Below are positions 1 to 5,393 of a DNA stretch of 18,852 bases, piece by piece. Made by a program: the position numbers and the translations under genes. The notes beneath the pieces were generated by a model. It saw only the letters and a list, made by a program, of their open reading frames with translations. It had not been told where the DNA came from and searched no databases. This DNA comes from DASQFU01 sp035632955 (GTDB lineage: Bacteria > Eisenbacteria > RBG-16-71-46). Each line of letters opens with the position of its first letter. The first letter of the stretch is position 1. The stretch spans positions 1 through 18,852 of the forward strand of contig DASQFU010000045.1 in assembly GCA_035632955.1 (NCBI GenBank). The letters are read 5' to 3'.

Positions 1-190
1 CCTCGAAGCGGAGCTGGATGCCGCGCCGTTCCGGAGCGATCGCGTGCAAGGCCAGACGCGCGCCGCCGGTGTCGTATTCCACCCAACCCCGGCTCTCGCT
101 GCGCGCGCGCAAGCCGAGCGACGTCTCGTAAAAGCGGCGCATGCGATCGAAGCTCGGGGTGAAAGCAATGAGGTAGATCAGCCGATTCAT
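1..190 (-). CDS. VOC/glyoxalase-fold family protein, N-terminal part
   Basis: Only the first 63 codons are inside the window; the gene runs off the left edge. The visible protein begins MNRLIYLIAF and continues through a DRMRRFYETSLGL segment, then a WVEYDTGGARLALH strand. This is the usual first beta-alpha-beta-beta unit of the vicinal oxygen chelate (glyoxalase/bleomycin-resistance) superfamily, in which the FY..LG turn and a following hydrophobic strand are standard. The start is supported by AGGAG six bases upstream. It lies 8 bases after the aldehyde dehydrogenase stop, so it is probably the last or a late gene of the minus-strand catabolic operon. VOC proteins include metal-dependent lyases, isomerases, dioxygenases and non-enzymatic binding proteins, and the visible part does not allow a choice between these. 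Confidence 0.75.
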   Translation of the reverse strand, partial: MNRLIYLIAFTPSFDRMRRFYETSLGLRARSESRGWVEYDTGGARLALHAIAPERRGIQLRFE

Positions 191-198
191 CGCGTCTC

Positions 199-1662
199 CT
201 ACTCGAGGTTCATCCACACGCTCTTGACCTGGGAATACTCGCGGACGCTCTCGGCGCCGAGATCCCGGCCGAAGCCCGAGCTCTTGAATCCGCCGAACGG
301 CATCCCCGGATCGTAGTAATTGTACATGTTGACCCACACGGTTCCCGCCTGCAGCCTGCGCGCGACCACGTGCGCCTTCTTGACGTCGCGAGTCCAGACG
401 CCGGCGGCGAGCCCGTACGGAATGTCGTTGGCCTGGGCGACCGCATCGTCCACGCCGGCGAAGGGGATCACCGCCAGCACCGGGCCGAAGATCTCCTCCT
501 GCGCGACCCGCATCTGGTTGTGAACGCCGTCGAGCACGGTCGCCTGCACGAAGTACCCTTTGCCGTTCACGGGCTGGCGCTGTCCGCCGGCCACGACCCG
601 GGCGCCCTCGCGCGTGCCGGTCTCGACGTAGCTCAACACCTTCTTCATCTGCGCCTCGTTGATGAGCGCGCCGAGCCGCGTCTTGGGGTCCATCGGATCA
701 CCCGGCTGCATCTTCTTCGAGCGTTCGGCCAGCTTGGCGACGAACGCTTCGTACACCGTCCGCTCCACCAACAGCCGCGATCCGGCGGCGCACACCTCGC
801 CTTTGCCGTAGAAGATTCCAGCCGTCGCGCCGCGCAACGCCGCATCCAGGTCGGCGTCCTCGAAGACGATGTTCGGAGACTTGCCGCCCAGCTCCAGGGT
901 CACCTTCTTCACCGTGTCGGCGCATTCGCGCATGATCGACTTGCCGACCTCGGTGGAGCCGGTGAACGTGATCTTGTCGACGCCGGGGTGCCGGACCAGC
1001 GCCGCGCCCGTGATCGTGCCCGGCCCCGGAACGATGTTGAGCACGCCCGGCGGCAATCCGGCCTCGAGCCCCAGCTCGCCGATCCGCACCGCGGTCAGCG
1101 GCGTCTCGGCCGCGGGCTTCAGCACGACGCAGTTGCCGGCCGCGAGCGCAGGCGCGCACTTCCACCCCACCATGATCATCGGGAAGTTCCACGGGATGAT
1201 CGCGCCGACGACGCCGAGCGGCTCCCGTAGCGTGTAGGTGAAGTAGGCCGGGTTCACCGGGATCGTCTCGCCGGCGAGCTTCGTTGCCCATCCGGAGAAG
1301 TAGTGGAAGCAGCCGGCGACCATCGGAATGTCGATCTGACGCGATTCGAAGATCGGCTTGCCGTTGTCTAGCGTCTCGAGGCGCGCCAGCTCGTCGGCAT
1401 GCTCGTTCACCAGATCGCCGAGCCGCCACAGGATGCGCTGGCGCTCGGCGGGGCGCATACGGGGCCACGGTCCGCTCTCGAACGCCGCGCGCGCAGCGTT
1501 CACCGCGCGGTCGACGTCCTCGGGGCCCGCCTTCGCCACCGCGCAGACCGGTTCCTCGGTCGCGGGGTTGATGGTGTGGAACACTTCACCGGAGGCCGCG
1601 TCCACAGCCTCGCCGTTGATGATGAGCTTGGCCGGTCTCACCGGCGCCAGCGTGTCGGTCAT
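199..1662 (-). CDS. NAD(P)-dependent aldehyde dehydrogenase
   Basis: This 487-residue protein has the usual length for the aldehyde dehydrogenase superfamily, which oxidises aldehydes to carboxylic acids through a thiohemiacetal on a catalytic cysteine. Visible landmarks are the PWNF motif with the oxyanion Asn159, cofactor-binding Lys182 in LKPAAETP, the Rossmann turn GSTEVG (235-240), the general base Glu257 in LELGGKSP, the catalytic Cys291 in GEVCAAGSR, and EIFGPV near the C-terminus. The motif before the cysteine reads GEVC rather than the more common GQxC. The start at MTDTL is chosen because GGAGG lies seven bases upstream; the reading frame stays open further upstream, but that stretch has no homology-like features and overlaps the preceding gene. 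Sequence style resembles betaine/phenylacetaldehyde-type dehydrogenases, but the substrate cannot be assigned. The operon with a 3-hydroxyacyl-CoA dehydrogenase suggests a role in catabolism of an aldehyde or alcohol-derived carbon source. Confidence 0.95.
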   Translation of the reverse strand: MTDTLAPVRPAKLIINGEAVDAASGEVFHTINPATEEPVCAVAKAGPEDVDRAVNAARAAFESGPWPRMRPAERQRILWRLGDLVNEHADELARLETLDNGKPIFESRQIDIPMVAGCFHYFSGWATKLAGETIPVNPAYFTYTLREPLGVVGAIIPWNFPMIMVGWKCAPALAAGNCVVLKPAAETPLTAVRIGELGLEAGLPPGVLNIVPGPGTITGAALVRHPGVDKITFTGSTEVGKSIMRECADTVKKVTLELGGKSPNIVFEDADLDAALRGATAGIFYGKGEVCAAGSRLLVERTVYEAFVAKLAERSKKMQPGDPMDPKTRLGALINEAQMKKVLSYVETGTREGARVVAGGQRQPVNGKGYFVQATVLDGVHNQMRVAQEEIFGPVLAVIPFAGVDDAVAQANDIPYGLAAGVWTRDVKKAHVVARRLQAGTVWVNMYNYYDPGMPFGGFKSSGFGRDLGAESVREYSQVKSVWMNLE

Positions 1663-1682
1663 GTCGAAACCTCCGCAGCCTG

Positions 1683-2633
1683 CTAGACGGCGCGCGCGAC
1701 GCGCCAGCGTTTGATGATCTCCGCGTGATGGCGATCGTTCCACGCCAGATCCTTCAGCATCGCGCCGAACGGGTGGCTCGCCCCCCACACCTGATCCGAT
1801 TCGTCGGGAATGCTCTCCAGCGCTTCCATCAGCTCCATGCGCGCCGACAGCAGCCGCCGCCGCGCGTCGTCCCAGCCCAGATGCCGCAGGCCGTCGAGGC
1901 CGGCGGCGTTGAAACGGTGAGTTTCCTCGGCGTCGAAATCCGCCCACGACGGAGGAATCCCGTGCAATGCCGACTCCAGCACGCGACCGACTTCCTCGTC
2001 CCAGTGAGCGAGATGCAGCGCGTGCTCGCGCAGCGTCCATTCGCCGGGACCGGTCGCCTGCTCGGAGGCGCTTGCTTCGAGCCCCTGAATCGCGCTGTGG
2101 AAGGCGACGCGCGCCCGCACCATCTCGAAGATCCGTTTCTGTTTCTCGCTCGCGCCAGCTGCCGGCGGGAAGGGTGATGCCGCGGGCGGCTTGCCGGCAC
2201 GAGATCCCACGCCGCGCGGTGACGCGGGCTTTTCGGCGCTGCGAGCCGGGACTCTCGTGCGTCCGGGAATGGCTCTCAATCGCGGCGTGCCGCCAACGCC
2301 AGCGGTCGCATGGCGCCGGGGACGCTTGGGGGTGATGAGCTTCGGCGCGCCGCTCCCGGCGCGACTGCTGCGCGCCGCAGGCTTCACTTTCGCGGTGACG
2401 CGGCGCTTCGCTGCACTGCGAGCCTGTGCCGCGGGCTTTACCTTCGGCCTCGCCGTTTTCGCTTTAGCTTTGTCCTTGGCCTTGGCCTTGGCTTTGGCTT
2501 TGGCTTTGGCTTTGGCTTTGGCTTTGACCTTGGCTTTGGCTTTGACCTTGGTCTCGATCTTCGCGCTCGTCGTTCCGGTCCGCCTTCCAGCCGGCGCGCG
2601 CGCGCTCCGGCGCCGGCTCCGTGCCGGGGTCAT
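1683..2633 (-). CDS. DinB-like four-helix protein with long Lys/Ala-rich N-terminal tail
   Basis: The protein has 316 residues in two parts. Residues 1-160 are strongly basic and low in complexity, with an alternating Lys-Ala run at about 29-59 followed by Arg/Pro/Ala-rich sequence, like the tails of histone H1-like or AlgP-like proteins. Residues 165-316 form a DinB/YfiT-type helical bundle: His204, His207 and His210 around the WTLREHALHLAHWD helix and the terminal DRHHAEIIKRW helix (His302, His303) match the His-based metal site of this family. DinB-fold proteins include thiol-dependent transferases and many of unknown function. The start ATG overlaps the stop of the preceding dehydrogenase (ATGA), so translation is probably coupled. 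The tail could bind nucleic acid or polyphosphate, but this is inference. The tail is encoded by a hexanucleotide repeat and its length may vary between strains. Confidence 0.85.
   Translation of the reverse strand: MTPARSRRRSARAPAGRRTGTTSAKIETKVKAKAKVKAKAKAKAKAKAKAKAKDKAKAKTARPKVKPAAQARSAAKRRVTAKVKPAARSSRAGSGAPKLITPKRPRRHATAGVGGTPRLRAIPGRTRVPARSAEKPASPRGVGSRAGKPPAASPFPPAAGASEKQKRIFEMVRARVAFHSAIQGLEASASEQATGPGEWTLREHALHLAHWDEEVGRVLESALHGIPPSWADFDAEETHRFNAAGLDGLRHLGWDDARRRLLSARMELMEALESIPDESDQVWGASHPFGAMLKDLAWNDRHHAEIIKRWRVARAV
2461..2550 (-). repeat. Hexanucleotide coding microsatellite (15 Lys-Ala units)
   Basis: Fifteen consecutive 6-base units, mostly gctttg with gccttg, accttg, tccttg and gcttta variants, lie in frame in the tail of the DinB-like gene and encode alternating Lys-Ala (with single Val and Asp substitutions) on the minus strand. 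Six central units are identical, which favours slippage. Because the unit is six bases, gains or losses keep the reading frame. Confidence 0.95.
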
Positions 2634-3487
2634 GACGACGAGTACTCGTAGACGCCGCGGCCGACCTTGCGCCCGAGCCGGCCGGAAGCCACGTACTGCT
2701 CGAGCAGCGGACAAGGGCGGAACTTCTCTCCCAGCGTCCGGTGCAGGAACTTGAGGATGGAGAGGCGGGTGTCGAGTCCCACCAGGTCGACGAGCTCGAA
2801 CGGCCCCATCGGATGGTTGAGCCCGAGCTTGAGCGCCTTGTCGATGTCGCGGGCGCTGGCGACGCCTTCCTGGAGCATGTAGAACGCTTCGTTGCCGATC
2901 ATGGCGTTGATGCGACTCGTCACGAAGCCGGGAGATTCACGCACGACGACGCACTCCTTGCCCATCCGCTCGCCCACGTCGATGGCGGCCTCCACGGTCG
3001 CGTCGCTGGTCTCCAACGCTCGCACGACTTCGAGCAGCTTCATGCGGTGGACCGGGTTGAAATAGTGCATGCCCACGACCTGGCTCGGCCGTCCGGACGC
3101 CGCGGCCATTTCCGTGATCGAAAGCGACGACGTGTTGGAGGCGAGGATCGCGTGCGGGGGAGCAAGCTGATCCAGCGAACGGAACAGCTCGACTTTGAGT
3201 CCGATGTCCTCCGGCACCGCCTCGATCACGAGGTCCGCCTTGGGGACGGCGGCGCTCAGCGCGCCGGTAATGTTGAGCCGGGTTTTCGCCGAGGCGGCTG
3301 CTTCCGGCGTCACTTTGCCGGCGGCCAGGCCCTTGTCGAGCAGCGCCGTGACTTCGGTGCGCGCCCGGTCCAATCCCTCGACGTCGGTGTCCTGCAGGAC
3401 GGTGTCGAAGCCGGCGAGCGCCGATGCGTACGCGATTCCCCGCCCCATGATGCCCGCGCCGATGACGGCGACGGTGCGGATCGTCAC
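2630..3487 (-). CDS. hbd: 3-hydroxybutyryl-CoA (3-hydroxyacyl-CoA) dehydrogenase
   Basis: This 285-residue protein matches the single-function short-chain 3-hydroxyacyl-CoA dehydrogenase family (about 280-290 residues), which interconverts 3-hydroxyacyl-CoA and 3-oxoacyl-CoA with NAD(P)H in beta-oxidation or butyrate/polyhydroxyalkanoate metabolism. It shows the N-terminal Rossmann motif GAGIMGRG (10-17), the acidic residues after the second strand (LQDTD), ASNTSS with Asn118 and Ser120, the catalytic His141 in GMHYFNPVHRM with its partner Glu153, and the C-terminal LNHPMGPFELVDLVGLD segment. The start is a GTG that overlaps the bioY stop (GTGA), and the stop overlaps the next start (ATGA), so all three proteins are likely made from one coupled message. 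The symbol reflects the family (hbd/paaH/fadB2 type). Which acyl chain it prefers is not visible. Confidence 0.95.
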   Translation of the reverse strand: MTIRTVAVIGAGIMGRGIAYASALAGFDTVLQDTDVEGLDRARTEVTALLDKGLAAGKVTPEAAASAKTRLNITGALSAAVPKADLVIEAVPEDIGLKVELFRSLDQLAPPHAILASNTSSLSITEMAAASGRPSQVVGMHYFNPVHRMKLLEVVRALETSDATVEAAIDVGERMGKECVVVRESPGFVTSRINAMIGNEAFYMLQEGVASARDIDKALKLGLNHPMGPFELVDLVGLDTRLSILKFLHRTLGEKFRPCPLLEQYVASGRLGRKVGRGVYEYSSS

Positions 3488-4074
3488 GCGCCGCTCCCGC
3501 CTCGTTTCCCGACCCACCGCCAGACCCTCGGGAACGCCAGGGCGGCCAGGGAGGACTTGATCAGATCTCCCGGGATGAACGGCCAGAGTCCCGTCGCGAG
3601 CAGAGACTCGGCCGGCACGAAGCGTGACAGGCCCGCGAGCCCGAGCGCGAAGATCACGCCGCTGCCGAGCAACATCGCGGCCAGCATGGTCGAGAAACGG
3701 CGATCCCAGCCGCGCTCGGCGAGCGCTCCCGTGACCGCGGCCGCGAACGGAAACGCGATCAGATAGCCGCCCGTCGGGCCGACGAGCTTGATGACGCCGG
3801 CCGCGCCGCCCGCGAACACCGGCATTCCCGCCACTCCTTCGGCGAGATAGAGGAGCTGGGCGATGAAGGCGCGGCGGGCGCCGAGCACGGCCCCGCACAG
3901 CAGCACGGCGAAGCTCTGACCCGAGATCGGCACGACCGACCACGGCACCGCGATCGCGAGCTGCGCCGCCAAAGCGGTAAACAGGCTCGCCCCGACGATC
4001 AGGAGCACCTGCTGGGAGGTCTGCGGGCGCGGCAGGGCCACGTCGGACAATGTGAGGGAGCGAACGGCGGACAT
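3484..4074 (-). CDS. bioY: BioY-type biotin uptake S component
   Basis: This 196-residue integral membrane protein has the BioY length and signature: VVPISGQSFAVLLCGAVLG, then a YLAEGVAGMPVFAGG loop and the highly characteristic GPTGGYLIAFPFAA stretch. BioY is the substrate-binding S component of energy-coupling-factor transporters; it binds biotin in the membrane and works with EcfA/EcfT, which are not in this window. The start at MSAVRS is preceded by AGAGG at a normal distance. An in-frame upstream ATG at 4134 is possible but adds non-conserved sequence without a better ribosome binding site. It is the first gene of the minus-strand catabolic operon and overlaps the dehydrogenase by four bases. 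Biotin uptake could serve biotin-dependent acyl-CoA carboxylases, but no carboxylase is nearby. Confidence 0.93.
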   Translation of the reverse strand: MSAVRSLTLSDVALPRPQTSQQVLLIVGASLFTALAAQLAIAVPWSVVPISGQSFAVLLCGAVLGARRAFIAQLLYLAEGVAGMPVFAGGAAGVIKLVGPTGGYLIAFPFAAAVTGALAERGWDRRFSTMLAAMLLGSGVIFALGLAGLSRFVPAESLLATGLWPFIPGDLIKSSLAALAFPRVWRWVGKRGGSGA

Positions 4075-4375
4075 GGGGACCTCTTCGCAGGAAACCGAGG
4101 GCGCCTGGACACCGGCTGCGCGGCTCCGGAGCACCGTGTTAATGCGTTGCGAGACTTCGCGAAACTAGCACGCGCGTGGGGGTGCGGCAACCGCTGCGGC
4201 GCGAGGGATTCCCGTCCACGTCGACGGCGATGTTCTGAACGATGAGATCATGCCCGTGGTGGATTGCCGGATGCTTGACGGCTCTGGCCCGTGAAGCTGA
4301 CCGAGACGCTCGCGGCGGGGCTGGCGCCTTCGCCGTTACCGCAGTGAATGCTTCGAGTCTCGCGATGGAGATCAT
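4075..4375. other. Divergent intergenic region between bioY and the acetyltransferase gene
   Basis: About 300 bases separate the minus-strand bioY operon from the plus-strand acetyltransferase gene and must hold promoters for both. I see no convincing paired -35/-10 boxes and no BirA-like or BioR-like operator. A perfect 8-base palindrome (ttcgcgaa, 4156-4163) is the only notable site. Open frames on both strands here lack family features. Confidence 0.4.
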
Positions 4376-4864
4376 GTGGGTGTGAGGCTTGCGTCGCCCG
4401 GCGACATGCGCCGCGTCTTCCTCATGGGGTACGACACCTGGGGCGAAGGCCGACCGGCCGAGGCCTACATCGAAGGCTGTTTTCGGTCCGCGAAGTACAA
4501 ACTCGGGAGCTGGTACGTGCTGGAGATGGACGGCACACCGGTCTCGGCACTCATCATCTACCGTGACGTCTTTCGCCTACCCCCTGCTGCGGCCGGCATC
4601 GGTTCCGTCGCAACCTCGCGCGACAGTCGCAGAAGAGGCCACGCGTCGGAGCTCATCCGTGAGGTGTCGTCCCGTTTGCGCCGCATGGATGGCTCGAAGC
4701 TCTTCTTCCTCTACGCTGATGTCGATCCCAACATCTATGCCCGACTTGGTTTCGTTGCGCTTCCTGATCATCTCCAGCGATACCAGCCGTCCATCTGCAT
4801 GGCGTCGGGGAACCAGAGCGATCTCGCTCGGGTCTTGTCCACGAGTGCGCCTGACTACTTCTGA
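4376..4864 (+). CDS. GNAT family N-acetyltransferase
   Basis: The 162-residue product has the length and core motifs of a GCN5-related N-acetyltransferase, which moves an acetyl group from acetyl-CoA to an amine. The substrate-side strand WYVLEMDGTPVSALIIY is followed by the acetyl-CoA-binding motif A: IGSVATSRDSRRRGHASELI, where RRRGHA corresponds to the R/QxxGxG/A pyrophosphate loop. A late FFLYADVDPNIYARLGF segment corresponds to motif B, with the typical Y.rlGF ending. The start is a GTG with GGAG five bases upstream; the ATG two bases earlier is out of frame and meets a stop after three codons. The acceptor substrate cannot be predicted. It lies 39 bases before a decayed metallo-beta-lactamase gene. 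Confidence 0.88.
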   Translation: MGVRLASPGDMRRVFLMGYDTWGEGRPAEAYIEGCFRSAKYKLGSWYVLEMDGTPVSALIIYRDVFRLPPAAAGIGSVATSRDSRRRGHASELIREVSSRLRRMDGSKLFFLYADVDPNIYARLGFVALPDHLQRYQPSICMASGNQSDLARVLSTSAPDYF

Positions 4865-4903
4865 GCCATCGATCATGTGTCGAGCTACTTTCGCTGAGGC
4901 AAG

Positions 4904-5359
4904 ATGACGCTGGTCCATCACCTCAACTGTGGATTTCTTCAGGCTCCACCGAATCCGCGGGTGGGCTGCCACTGTCTACTCCTTGAAGACCCTCGCGGCC
5001 TGGGCCTGGTGGATACCGGCATCGGGTTGCAAGACGTACGGCAGCCCCTTCAGAGGATCGGCCAGCCGCTGATCGACCTGGCCGGGTTCCAGTTCAACGA
5101 GGCGGACACCGCAGTCCGGCAAATCGAACGGCTTGGTTACCGCCCGTCGGACGTGACCCATGTGGCCCTTACCCACGGCGACCCGGGATCACGCTGGCGG
5201 CTTGGCGGACTTTCCTGCCGCCACGTCCATGTCGCCGAGGAGGAACTCGCCAATATCAGGCGCGTTCTCCTTGCGCTCGGTGATGTCGCGGTAGTTCACG
5301 ACGGGCGCGCCGGGCGGCTCAGAAAGCCCCGGACACAATTGTGCGAGCACAAGCTTTGA
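4904..5359 (+). pseudogene. Metallo-beta-lactamase-fold hydrolase, frameshifted and truncated
   Basis: The first 94 residues look like an intact MBL-fold N-terminus: a GCHCLLLED strand, LGLVDTGIGLQD with the conserved Asp-Thr-Gly, and DVTHVALTHGDP leading into the metal motif. The frame then reads GSRWRLGG where HAGGLADFP is expected. Dropping one G from the GGG at 5185-5187 restores DPDHAGGLADFPAAT, and the original frame resumes at about 5225 with VHVAEEELANI. So a one-base gain and a one-base loss cancel out but destroy the second metal-binding part of THxDxDH. After residue 118 the homology stops, and the last 32 residues are antisense to a PAS-like fragment. At 151 residues it lacks the later His and Asp ligands of a family usually well over 200 residues. 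GAGG four bases before the ATG shows it was once a translated gene. Assembly error could mimic the indels but not the truncated tail. Confidence 0.75.
5261..5311 (-). pseudogene. Short remnant of a PAS-containing sensor protein gene
   Basis: Read on the minus strand in one frame, these 17 codons give GAPVVNYRDITERKENA. The VVNYRDITERKE core is the characteristic exit strand and linker of PAS domains in sensor kinases and diguanylate cyclases. Homology ends on both sides: downstream it passes directly into the antisense of the metallo-beta-lactamase gene, and upstream into an inverted repeat. It is far too short to be functional and looks like a rearrangement scar. A match of about twelve residues to such a specific motif is unlikely by chance, but it is short. 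Confidence 0.5.
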
Positions 5360-5375
5360 CTCGCGTCCGGGGCTT
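5324..5375. repeat. Nested inverted repeat upstream of the AtuA-family gene
   Basis: An 11-base perfect inverted repeat, aagccccggac (5324-5334) and gtccggggctt (5365-5375), flanks a 30-base loop that itself contains a second perfect hairpin, ttgtgc-ga-gcacaa (5339-5352). The left arm starts within the tail of the decayed gene and the right arm overlaps the candidate promoter spacer. It may be a terminator for the upstream unit, a regulator site, or a recombination scar. No U-run follows either arm. Confidence 0.6.
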
Positions 5376-5384
5376 CTCTAGGGT
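5356..5384 (+). promoter_or_regulatory. Candidate sigma-70-like promoter, possibly giving a leaderless mRNA
   Basis: TTGACT (5356-5361) and TAGGGT (5379-5384) are separated by 17 bases. The expected transcription start would fall at about 5391, only a few bases before the ATG at 5394, and no strong Shine-Dalgarno sequence lies in front of that ATG. This is the arrangement seen for leaderless transcripts. The spacer contains the right arm of the inverted repeat. Confidence 0.4.
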
Positions 5385-5393
5385 CTCGCGCCC

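Noticed and set aside
2461..2550. CRISPR-like repeat
   Set aside because: The units are contiguous 6-mers without spacers and lie in a coding frame.
2191..2754. Plus-strand frame encoding a long Leu-Ala run that resembles a membrane segment
   Set aside because: It is the antisense of the Lys-Ala hexanucleotide repeat in the DinB-like gene; flanking sequence has no protein features and the minus-strand gene is well supported.
4139..4375. 78-codon minus-strand frame with a HPAIHHGHDLIVQNIAVDVDG stretch upstream of bioY
   Set aside because: It looks mildly protein-like but has no recognisable family or ribosome binding site, and the plus strand reads similarly protein-like there. It may be another decayed scrap, but the evidence is too thin.
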